Origin: an uncultured Treponema sp.
GTDB taxonomy: Bacteria > Spirochaetota > Spirochaetia > Treponematales > Treponemataceae
Assembly (NCBI GenBank): GCA_905372205.1
Contig: CAJPOH010000051.1
Location: 1-6,707, forward strand
Reading direction: 5' to 3'
DNA length: 6,707 bases
Shown here: positions 1 through 6,406 of the stretch, piece after piece
Layout: every line of letters starts with the position of its first letter
Numbering within the stretch: the stretch's first letter is position 1
Made by a program: the position numbers and the translations under genes
Notes under the pieces: generated by a model
The model's input: the letters and a program-made list of their open reading frames with translations, nothing else
The model's database searches: none
Told to the model about the DNA's origin: nothing

Positions 1-872
1 GAATATCTAAAAATATACACATTTTTATCTTTCTTTTACTCACTTCTTGCATCTCAAATAAGTATTATTCCATAACAGGCTATGATTATAAGAACATCAC
101 GCACTATCAAAGTAATGAATCTTTTGATATTGAACACGTTGCTTATACTAAAATTGCTGATGGTATTGAGCTTGCGAGGTTAGCTAATGAAGCCCCCCCA
201 TTAATTGCAACAATTGCAAAAATAGACTTAAAAAATCCTAATTTAATGATAATTAACACTGAAAAAACTCGGTTTAAGAAAGAAGGTTTTGTTTTAGCTG
301 AAACTACCTTGTCTTTTGCAAAAAGGAATGATACTAGTCTAGCGATAAATGCTAACTTTTTCACATTCAAATGCTCATTTTTAGACTCTTTATATAAACC
401 TTTAGGTCTTTATATAAATGATTACAGTGTTTTATCGAATGCACATTCTGATTTTGCACAGCTAGTATTTAGTCCCAATATAGAACCTTTGATACAGCAA
501 GGTTTTGATACTTCATCTGATGTTATGTGTGGAATTGCAGGATTTAACCAAGTGCTTAAAGATGGCAAAATTGTAATAACTGGAAAATCAAAAAAAATAG
601 ATAGTAGGACATTAATAGGAATTAATAAAACAAAAGATATTCTTTTTCTTTTGTGTGTTGATGGAGAGCGTAAAAAGATAAGTGAAGGGGCAACACTTAT
701 AAAAGCTACAAAGATAATGAAAGAAATAGGAGCTTATGAAGCAATTGAACTTGACGGAGGTGGCTCTAGCACTCTAATTGCAAAGATAAATGGTAAGCAA
801 CATCAGCTAATTCCTTCCTCCAAAAAACAATTTAGAAAAGTTGCAACTAACTTAGGTTTTAAGGTAAATTGA
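1..872 (+). CDS. Phosphodiester glycosidase (NAGPA-domain) lipoprotein, 5' end cut by the window
   Basis: The frame is open from base 3 to the TGA at 870-872 (289 codons) and runs off the left edge. The first ATG, at 246, is internal, because coding similarity and a signal peptide lie upstream of it. The first residues are a hydrophobic stretch ending LLTSC (Cys 16 of the visible part), a lipobox, so only a few N-terminal residues are missing and the product should be a lipoprotein. The C-terminal 170 residues match the NAGPA/DUF2233 phosphodiester glycosidase family: NANFF (about 116-120, usual form NGGFF), SRTLIGI (201-207), CVDGER (218-223), ELDGGGSSTL (249-258) and a late RKVATNLGF (278-286). 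Family members hydrolyse sugar phosphodiesters, as in the mammalian uncovering enzyme that removes GlcNAc from GlcNAc-phosphate. The bacterial substrate cannot be told from sequence. The next gene follows in the same direction after about 90 bases and may be co-transcribed. Family call is firm; substrate unknown. Confidence 0.86.
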   Translation, partial: ISKNIHIFIFLLLTSCISNKYYSITGYDYKNITHYQSNESFDIEHVAYTKIADGIELARLANEAPPLIATIAKIDLKNPNLMIINTEKTRFKKEGFVLAETTLSFAKRNDTSLAINANFFTFKCSFLDSLYKPLGLYINDYSVLSNAHSDFAQLVFSPNIEPLIQQGFDTSSDVMCGIAGFNQVLKDGKIVITGKSKKIDSRTLIGINKTKDILFLLCVDGERKKISEGATLIKATKIMKEIGAYEAIELDGGGSSTLIAKINGKQHQLIPSSKKQFRKVATNLGFKVN

Positions 873-952
873 TAGCATAGGTAAGAATAGAAATGAATAT
901 TGAAAAATATTTAATTTGTAGCTTTTTTCTTTCTTAAACTGTTCTTTGTCAT

Positions 953-957
953 GGAGG
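953..957 (+). promoter_or_regulatory. Ribosome binding site that fixes the start of the FGE-domain lipoprotein
   Basis: GGAGG followed by a five-base spacer (ATGCT) and the ATG at 963. The upstream in-frame ATG at 951 overlaps this element and has no purine-rich site of its own before it, only a T/C-rich stretch, so 963 is the better start. Confidence 0.75.
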
Positions 958-962
958 ATGCT

Positions 963-3275
963 ATGAAAACTAAATGTTTGTCGGTTTTGTTGTTATTATT
1001 TTTGGTTGCTTGTAAAAACACTCAACGCTCTCAAGATGAGCCAAACATTAAAGAAGAGTTTTTTGAAGTAGTCGTAAAAGGTGGAAGTGACTATACAATC
1101 ACTGTCAAAAAAGATGGAAAGCTAATAAGTGGAAATGCACTAAAAAAGGTTGCTAAAAATTCAAGTTTGCTCGTTGAATTAGAAGCTAAAGATGGTTTTG
1201 AGGTTTCAAAGCTAATTATAAATGATGTTGAATACACAAATGTGCAAAATAATAAAATAGTTATGCATCACAAGGTATTAAAAAATGTCTTAATAAAAGG
1301 TGAAGTTAAAAAAATAAAGTACACTTTAACTATAACAGCTGATTCTAATGCAACGGTAACGCCTACATCTATGAGTATAGAAAAAGGTGATATGTGGTCT
1401 CTTATAAAAAAGGAAATTACCATCACCTATACAAAAGATTTTGAACTTGAAGGTTGGCATTTTGATGATGAAAATGGAATATTGATAGAAGATTCTTATC
1501 AATTTGAATCTAGCAAAACAGTGTTTGCAAAAACAAAAAAGATTGTTAAAAAATTTAAAGTGGAATTAACTCAACCAGAAAATGGAAACATCACAGTTAA
1601 GAAGGTTGTGGGAACTACTGAAACGGAGCTAAGTGTTCAAGATTTAAAAGGAATTGAAGAAAACACAGAATTGAAGGTGGAATTGAAAGCTATAGACAGC
1701 AAAAAACACACACCAAAAGAGCTAAAAATAGGAAGCGATAGTTACACAACAGTTGAAAATGATGCAATAACTCAATCTTTCACTCTCACTAAAGACACTG
1801 AAATTAAAGGAAGTGTAGAGCCCGTTAAAGCTTTTTTTAAGATAACAAAAAAAGATATTCCAAACGGCAAACTTGAAATAAAAAAATATGTAAATGGCAA
1901 TGCTATTGAATTAAACACAGAAGAGCTTTTGTCCAATATTCCAAAAGATACATGGGTTAGTATCAAGCTTACTGCAATTGACCCCACAAAATTTATTCCA
2001 GCTGAGTTAAAGGTTAGAGAAGGAGTGCAACATAACAAATTTAAGCTTGATTATTTATTTAATTCATTTTATATCAAACAAGATTTAACAATTGATGGCA
2101 TTGTTAAAAACTTTTGGAAAGTAACAAAAGGTGCTATTCCTGATAGTTGTAGTTTGACTATTAATGAAAGAGATACTTCTACACTTGTTGAAGATAAAGA
2201 ATTAGAAAAAGTGATTGATGGCACATCTTATATAGTGAAGTTTAAAGCCCCTTTCATTTCGTGGCATGCTAAGAGAATAAAGATTGATAGGGGTGGCGGA
2301 AATGTGGAAACGCTTGGCAATGGGAACACTCACACTCTTGAACAAACGATTAATGTGAATAGTGATATGACTCTTTCAGGAGAAATTGCACTAGATCCTA
2401 ATTGCCATGCTTATGAAAAGATGGAAATAGATGTTGATGGCATGAAATTTAATATGATAAACATTCCATACATCAATATTTTGCAAACTCTCACCTCTGT
2501 TAAAAATTGTAATGCAGGACCTTTTCAACTATCTGAGACAGAGGTAACCCAAGAACTCTACGAAAAAGTGATGAAGGAAAATCCTACGACCATGAGTATT
2601 GCACCGGAGTTTTCAGGAGAAGAGAAAAAACAATGTCCTGTAGCTAATATTAGTTTTTATGATGCTATTGCTTTTTGCAACGAGCTTACAATACTCTTAG
2701 ATGGTTCAGATAAAGAATGCTATTATTATTCAGATTTGAATAGGAAGATGCCATATAGAATAGCTGATGCAAAAGCAAAAAAAGATATATATTTGCCTAG
2801 TCCATATAGTCCTAAAAAAGGTTTTCGCATTCCTTCTGAAGTTGAATGGGAATTAGCTTCGTTAGGAGCTGAGACAAAGGAATATCCAGGTGGGGACTCT
2901 TGGGAAAGCCTTGCATGGTTTACTTTAGATGAAAGCGTTGCATCCCCTATTCTTCACAAAGTGGCAACGAAAGATAAAAATGCTTATGGCTTCTTTGACA
3001 TGGCTGGGAACGTTGCAGAATGGGTGCTAGATCCGTATATAAGTGATAAAGATAGAAATCGCTACGCTGGAAGATGGTGCTTTGGCTTTTCGCCTCAGCC
3101 TAATGCGTTTCCTGCAATGGTTAAAGGTGGAGACTACATAGGAAACAAATCTCACAATAAAGATGCCTTAAAATGCAAAAATAGAGAGTCTAAATTTTGT
3201 GCTGTAAAATACGAAGGAGAGGTAGACATTGCGATAGGCATTAGATTGTGTCGCACTTATCCAACTTGGTGGTAA
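963..3275 (+). CDS. Repeat-containing lipoprotein with C-terminal FGE-sulfatase (SUMF1-like) domain
   Basis: A 770-residue product. I start it at the ATG at 963, because GGAGG (953-957) lies five bases upstream. An in-frame ATG at 951 would add MEDA and overlap that site. The N-terminus is a lipoprotein signal: MKTK, a Leu-rich core, then LVAC (Cys 17). About five tandem beta-rich modules follow, near residues 34-116, 119-196, 198-288, 291-382 and 384-476. Modules 1, 3, 4 and 5 share a pattern of an opening aromatic strand, a Leu/Lys-rich middle, 'KAID..K..PKELKI' or a relative, and a closing '..IKGSV'. Module 2 resembles InlB-type/Flg_new bacterial repeats (ELEGWHFDDENG). Residues about 490-766 form an FGE-sulfatase fold: LSETEVTQELYEKVM, CPVANISFYDAIAFCNEL, GFRIPSEVEWELA, GFFDMAGNVAEWV, VKGGDYI and a terminal GIRLCR. 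Catalytic FGEs carry Cys residues just after GGS; here GGDYIGNKSHNK has none, so enzyme activity is unlikely. A binding, adhesin or display role is an inference. Confidence 0.88.
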   Translation: MKTKCLSVLLLLFLVACKNTQRSQDEPNIKEEFFEVVVKGGSDYTITVKKDGKLISGNALKKVAKNSSLLVELEAKDGFEVSKLIINDVEYTNVQNNKIVMHHKVLKNVLIKGEVKKIKYTLTITADSNATVTPTSMSIEKGDMWSLIKKEITITYTKDFELEGWHFDDENGILIEDSYQFESSKTVFAKTKKIVKKFKVELTQPENGNITVKKVVGTTETELSVQDLKGIEENTELKVELKAIDSKKHTPKELKIGSDSYTTVENDAITQSFTLTKDTEIKGSVEPVKAFFKITKKDIPNGKLEIKKYVNGNAIELNTEELLSNIPKDTWVSIKLTAIDPTKFIPAELKVREGVQHNKFKLDYLFNSFYIKQDLTIDGIVKNFWKVTKGAIPDSCSLTINERDTSTLVEDKELEKVIDGTSYIVKFKAPFISWHAKRIKIDRGGGNVETLGNGNTHTLEQTINVNSDMTLSGEIALDPNCHAYEKMEIDVDGMKFNMINIPYINILQTLTSVKNCNAGPFQLSETEVTQELYEKVMKENPTTMSIAPEFSGEEKKQCPVANISFYDAIAFCNELTILLDGSDKECYYYSDLNRKMPYRIADAKAKKDIYLPSPYSPKKGFRIPSEVEWELASLGAETKEYPGGDSWESLAWFTLDESVASPILHKVATKDKNAYGFFDMAGNVAEWVLDPYISDKDRNRYAGRWCFGFSPQPNAFPAMVKGGDYIGNKSHNKDALKCKNRESKFCAVKYEGEVDIAIGIRLCRTYPTWW

Positions 3276-3282
3276 AAAGAGA

Positions 3283-3328
3283 CTTGCAATAGATGAGTTT
3301 TTATAAGCTTGTTTATTGCAAGATTTTT
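3283..3328 (+). terminator. Probable intrinsic terminator after the FGE-domain lipoprotein gene
   Basis: A perfect 9-bp inverted repeat (CTTGCAATA at 3283-3291, TATTGCAAG at 3314-3322) is followed directly by ATTTTT and starts eight bases after the stop codon. The loop is unusually long (22 bases) and contains AAGCTT, and the stem is A+T-rich. It is therefore weaker than the nfn terminator, but its position supports termination of the + strand unit. Confidence 0.6.
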
Positions 3329-3478
3329 GAAATTACAACATAGATGTTGCTATATCCTTTAAAAAAGGAATCTTGAAAAAGATAAACGAAGGTGTTTTAA
3401 GGAAACGCATAAATCAAAGCTACGGCCTTAAATAAATAGCCTATTTTTATTAAAAAACCTATAGGTTGTTAGTTCACT
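3329..3478. other. Convergent intergenic spacer with small inverted repeats
   Basis: These 150 bases separate the ends of two converging genes. I see no reading frame with a plausible start. The spacer holds CAACATAGATGTTG (3336-3349, six-base arms around AG), TCCTTT-AAA-AAAGGA (3355-3369) and the 12-bp palindrome AACCTATAGGTT (3456-3467). Read on the - strand, the last one runs into TTTTTT and could weakly terminate the acetyltransferase transcript. None is strong enough to call as a separate functional element. Confidence 0.4.
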
Positions 3479-3961
3479 TCAAAGTTTTAATACAGCGATA
3501 ATCTCTCTGCCATCCATCTCACCAGTTTCTTTAAACCCAAATGAATTATAAAGGTGCTTTGCAACTTCATTTTCTGCTTCGTATGAAAGCCAACAATATT
3601 CGGCTTTTCCACAAGGATAAGTTTTTATAAAATCCAATGCAAGCTTTAAAGCTTCTTTACCAAATCCTTGTGCTTGGTACGCTTTATCTATCATCAGTCG
3701 CCAAATATTATAGTTGTCCTTAGCTACTTTAGGAGCATCAACCCAATCATCATCAATATCAAAGCCAATCATCAAAAAACCTACCGGCTTTTTTTCTTCA
3801 TATATTCCAAATGGGAAGACATGACCATTTGCTGTAATGGTAGTATATGCTTCAATAATACTTTCATCATTTGGAGCAACAAATTCTTTTTGTTGCTCCA
3901 ATACTTTTAATTTAAGAATATCCCAGACATTCTTTTTATTTACTTTTTCTAAATGAAGCAT
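3479..3961 (-). CDS. GNAT-family N-acetyltransferase, spermine/spermidine acetyltransferase-like
   Basis: 160 residues, the normal length for a single GNAT domain. These enzymes move an acetyl group from acetyl-CoA to an amine, usually in the cytoplasm. The acetyl-CoA pyrophosphate-binding motif is visible as RLMIDKAYQAQGFGKEAL (88-105; the Q-x-x-G-x-G core is at 96-101). The end of the fold is ENEVAKHLYNSFGFKETGE (130-148), with Tyr138 at the usual general-acid position. The N-terminal 'LKLKVLEQQKEFVAPNDESIIEAY' region (16-39) and the 'GREIIAVLKL' end resemble BltD/PaiA-type polyamine acetyltransferases, so a polyamine is the likeliest substrate, though this is inferred. The start is ATG at 3961. 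The only purine-rich site (GAGG) sits two bases from it, which is tighter than usual. The gene lies just beyond the terminator of the nfn operon and has no obvious promoter of its own, so it may depend on read-through. Confidence 0.87.
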   Translation of the reverse strand: MLHLEKVNKKNVWDILKLKVLEQQKEFVAPNDESIIEAYTTITANGHVFPFGIYEEKKPVGFLMIGFDIDDDWVDAPKVAKDNYNIWRLMIDKAYQAQGFGKEALKLALDFIKTYPCGKAEYCWLSYEAENEVAKHLYNSFGFKETGEMDGREIIAVLKL

Positions 3962-3984
3962 ATCCTCATTACCGCTTTTTTTGA

Positions 3985-4015
3985 ACTAAAAAACAGCTCC
4001 TCAAGGGAGCTGTTT
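3985..4015 (-). terminator. Rho-independent terminator of the nfn operon
   Basis: Perfect 10-bp arms (AAACAGCTCC at 3991-4000 and GGAGCTGTTT at 4006-4015) surround a five-base loop. On the - strand the hairpin runs straight into TTTTTTAGTTC, giving the classic stem plus U-tract. It begins 28 bases beyond the stop codon of the large flavoprotein subunit. Confidence 0.87.
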
Positions 4016-4042
4016 AAGAAGATACATTAGACTCAAGATATT

Positions 4043-5542
4043 TTAAGCCTTCGTAGCCAAATATTCGTTAATAGCTTTTGCAGCTTTTCTACCCTCCCCC
4101 ATTGCAAGAATAACAGTTGCTGCTCCTAAAACGATGTCTCCACCTGCCCAAACTCCTTTTAACGAAGTGCCTTGCTCTTCATTAACAATGATATTTCCTT
4201 TCTTTGTTACTTCCAAGCCTTTTGTAGTCTGTGCCATAAGAGGATTAGAATCATTACCCAGAGCCACAATAACAGCATTCACTTTTATTTGATGTTCTGT
4301 TCCTTCTTTTGCAACTGGTCGTCTTCTTCCTGATTCATCAGGCTCCCCTAATTCATAGTCCAACACTTCTATTGCACAAACACGACCTTCTTCATTGCCA
4401 ATAATGCGAGTGGGATTTTGAAGAAAACAAAACTCAACGCCTTCTTCTTCCGCATGAGCCACTTCTTCAATACGTGCAGGCATTTCTGCTCTTGTTCTTC
4501 TATAAATACAATATACTTTTTTAGCTTTTAACCTGTAGCCCATGCGTGCAGCATCCATTGCAACATTACCACCGCCTATAACAGCAACAGTTTCTGCTCT
4601 ATATAATGGCGTATCTGCTACATCTTCATCATAGGCTTTCATCAAGTTTGCTCGTGTTAAGTATTCATTAGCACTAAAAACTCCCATCAGATTCTCGCCT
4701 TCTATACCCATAAATTTGGGTAAGCCTGCACCTGTTCCAATAAAAGCAGCATCATAACCATACTCATTCATCAAAGAATCGAGATCCGCAGTGCGTCCAA
4801 CTAAAAAGCTTGTTTCAAACTTAACACCCATTTTCTTTAAGTTTTCAACTTCTTTTGCAACAATTTCTTTTGGAAGACGGAACTCAGGGATTCCATATAC
4901 CATAACACCACCAGTTTTTTGCAAAGCTTCAAAAACTGTAACTTCATGTCCTGCTCTTCTAGTATCTGCCGCCACAGTAAGACCTGCTGGTCCTGAACCA
5001 ATGATAGCTACCTTTTTACCCGTACTTTCAGCAACAGAAGGAACAGTCATCTTATTGTTATTTCTTTCCCAATCTGCAACAAAGCGTTCAAGGCGACCAA
5101 TTGCAACAGATTTTTCAGGAGACTTAAACATCTTTCCGATAGTACACAAGGATTGGCATTGTTTTTCTTGTGGACACACACGCCCACAAATAGCAGGAAG
5201 TAAGTTTGTTGTCTTAATAATATCAACAGCTTCCTTAAACTCCCCCTTTTGAATTGCTGCAATGAACTCAGGAATACGAACACCAACCGGGCAACCTTTC
5301 ACACAAGGCTGATTTTTGCAATTAAGACATCGTTCTGCTTCAACCCTTGCTTGCTCTTCTGTATATCCCATTGCCACTTCGTCCATCAAGTAAGCTCTTT
5401 TCTTTGGGTCTAAAGTTGGCATATCCTGCATAGTAATTTTTGTGCGTTCTTTAGGAGTGAGAGTTTTATCTTTTAACTCGTTCCAGATAGTACGAGCTTC
5501 ATCAGCCAAAGTTTCATAATCTTTATGTGCGTGTTCTGCCAT
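4043..5542 (-). CDS. nfnB: NfnB/SudA-type NADPH-binding iron-sulfur flavoprotein (GltA-like, 'NADPH-dependent glutamate synthase' small-subunit family)
   Basis: 499 residues, a full-length member of the family related to the glutamate synthase small subunit. The N-terminal cluster domain has Cys 72, 75, 80 and 84 (CLNCKNQPCVKGCP), then Cys 119, 123, 129 and 133 (CGRVCPQEKQCQSLC), enough for two [4Fe-4S] clusters. Glu126 in CPQEKQC matches the conserved Glu known as an unusual cluster ligand in NfnB. FAD binding is seen at GSGPAG (182-187) and WAGGDIVLGAATV (466-477). NADPH binding is seen at VIGGGNVAMDAA (321-332) with the basic YRRTRAEMPAR (347-357). Automated annotation often names this gltA. 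With the NfnA-like partner directly upstream and no GltB large subunit here, I prefer the large subunit of NADH-dependent ferredoxin:NADP+ oxidoreductase, a cytoplasmic electron-bifurcating enzyme. AGGAGG lies six bases before the start codon. The family is certain; the bifurcating role is inferred. Confidence 0.95.
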   Translation of the reverse strand: MAEHAHKDYETLADEARTIWNELKDKTLTPKERTKITMQDMPTLDPKKRAYLMDEVAMGYTEEQARVEAERCLNCKNQPCVKGCPVGVRIPEFIAAIQKGEFKEAVDIIKTTNLLPAICGRVCPQEKQCQSLCTIGKMFKSPEKSVAIGRLERFVADWERNNNKMTVPSVAESTGKKVAIIGSGPAGLTVAADTRRAGHEVTVFEALQKTGGVMVYGIPEFRLPKEIVAKEVENLKKMGVKFETSFLVGRTADLDSLMNEYGYDAAFIGTGAGLPKFMGIEGENLMGVFSANEYLTRANLMKAYDEDVADTPLYRAETVAVIGGGNVAMDAARMGYRLKAKKVYCIYRRTRAEMPARIEEVAHAEEEGVEFCFLQNPTRIIGNEEGRVCAIEVLDYELGEPDESGRRRPVAKEGTEHQIKVNAVIVALGNDSNPLMAQTTKGLEVTKKGNIIVNEEQGTSLKGVWAGGDIVLGAATVILAMGEGRKAAKAINEYLATKA

Positions 5543-5543
5543 A

Positions 5544-5559
5544 ATAACCTCCTAGCTAA
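5544..5559 (-). promoter_or_regulatory. Strong ribosome binding site in the 9-base gap before nfnB
   Basis: On the - strand the sequence reads TAGCTAGGAGGTTATTATG. AGGAGG lies six bases from the ATG at 5542, immediately after the stop codon of the upstream gene (5552-5554). The tight spacing supports translation of both subunits from one message. Confidence 0.75.
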
Positions 5560-6388
5560 AAAAACCCGATTTGCACTTGTGATAATGCTCTGCCTCACGC
5601 TCCTTAAAAGACTTCATTCTAGTCATCATATTATCGAAGTCTACCTTGTGAGCATCAAAATCAGGCCCATCAACACACACAAATTTCACTTCATCACCTA
5701 CAGTTATACGGCAACAACCACACATCCCAGTTCCATCAACCATTATAGTATTCAAAGAAACTGTCGTTTGCACCTTGAAAGGTCTTGTAGTTTCTGCACA
5801 AAACTTCATCATTATAGGAGGTCCTATAGCAAAAACCTCATCTGGTGGAACGTCTTTCTCGCAAAGTTCTTTAAGAGGAGCTGTAACAAGAGCTTTTCTT
5901 CCGTAAGAACCATCATCAGTGGTTATTATAAGCTCATCAGCAATCTCCCTCATTTCATCTTCAAAGACAATTAAGTCTTTGTTTCTAGCTCCAATAATCA
6001 CAGTAAGTCTGCTTCCAATCTTTTTGAAAGCCTGTGCTATTGGATACATGGGAGCAACCCCAATACCTCCACAAACACAAACCACGTGGTTCACTTTGTT
6101 GACTATTGAAGGTTGCCCTAAAGGCCCTAACACCACAGCAATTTCGTCTCCAACTTGCATTTGAGACAATTTCATAGTTGTTGCCCCTACCACTTGAACT
6201 ACTAAAGCAATCCAACCTTCATTTTCACTAGCATCTGCAATTGTAAGTGGAATACGTTCCCCTAAATCCGCATCCAACTGTATAATCACAAACTGCCCAG
6301 CCTTTCGGCTTTTTGCAATAAAAGAGGCTTCAACCTTCAAGTAAAAAACTTGTGGTGAATATTGCCTTCTTTCCAAAATTTTATGCAT
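5552..6388 (-). CDS. nfnA: NfnA/SudB-type FAD/NAD-binding [2Fe-2S] subunit (PyrK-like, sulfide/dihydroorotate dehydrogenase family)
   Basis: 278 residues from the ATG at 6388. AAGAGG (6397-6402) lies eight bases upstream. A TTG two codons earlier (6394) would be only two bases from that site, so I reject it. The fold is that of ferredoxin reductase/PyrK. It shows an FAD-binding barrel with GERIPLTIAD (44-53), a nucleotide-binding half with CVCGGIGVAPMYPIA (104-118) and FAIGPPIMM (186-194), and a C-terminal [2Fe-2S] segment DGTGMCGCC...FVCVDGPDF. The cluster ligands fall at Asp218, Cys223, Cys226 and Cys238. The spacing is that of PyrK, but Asp replaces the first Cys, as known for NfnA of NADH-dependent ferredoxin:NADP+ oxidoreductase. 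With the next gene it would couple NADH and reduced ferredoxin to NADP+ reduction in the cytoplasm. The alternative, a sulfide dehydrogenase (SudB) as first described in Pyrococcus, is the same family under an older name. Confidence 0.93.
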   Translation of the reverse strand: MHKILERRQYSPQVFYLKVEASFIAKSRKAGQFVIIQLDADLGERIPLTIADASENEGWIALVVQVVGATTMKLSQMQVGDEIAVVLGPLGQPSIVNKVNHVVCVCGGIGVAPMYPIAQAFKKIGSRLTVIIGARNKDLIVFEDEMREIADELIITTDDGSYGRKALVTAPLKELCEKDVPPDEVFAIGPPIMMKFCAETTRPFKVQTTVSLNTIMVDGTGMCGCCRITVGDEVKFVCVDGPDFDAHKVDFDNMMTRMKSFKEREAEHYHKCKSGFFS

Positions 6389-6406
6389 ACTCAAAACCTC
6401 TTAATG

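Noticed and set aside
246..872. Phosphodiester glycosidase beginning at ATG 246
   Set aside because: The frame is open to the window edge and contains a signal peptide with lipobox before that ATG, so 246 is internal.
951..962. Start of the FGE-domain lipoprotein at ATG 951
   Set aside because: It overlaps the GGAGG that serves ATG 963 and has no ribosome binding site of its own. Starting at 963 gives a typical MKTK lipoprotein signal.
1772..2038. 88-codon - strand frame inside the FGE-domain lipoprotein gene
   Set aside because: It is antisense to a coherent repeat-containing protein, with no recognisable motif.
3100..3328. Diversity-generating retroelement target (variable region at the end of the FGE-domain gene)
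   Set aside because: The fold and the downstream hairpin invite the idea, but the window shows no reverse transcriptase, no accessory gene and no adenine-varying template repeat. The C-terminal codons are not enriched in AAC/AAT where a variable region would lie.
3329..3478. CRISPR-like or attachment-site repeats in the convergent spacer
   Set aside because: There are only isolated short palindromes of different sequence, with no regular direct repeats.
4043..5542. True glutamate synthase small subunit
   Set aside because: No large GltB subunit is adjacent, and the direct partner is an NfnA/SudB-type protein. The family name alone does not show glutamate synthesis.
4791..5974. Open frames on the + strand antisense to the two flavoprotein genes
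   Set aside because: They are shadows of strongly recognisable - strand genes. Their translations show no domain features and no ribosome binding sites fitting the operon.
6389..6394. TTG start for the NfnA-like subunit
   Set aside because: It lies only two bases from the AAGAGG site, whereas ATG 6388 has an eight-base spacer.
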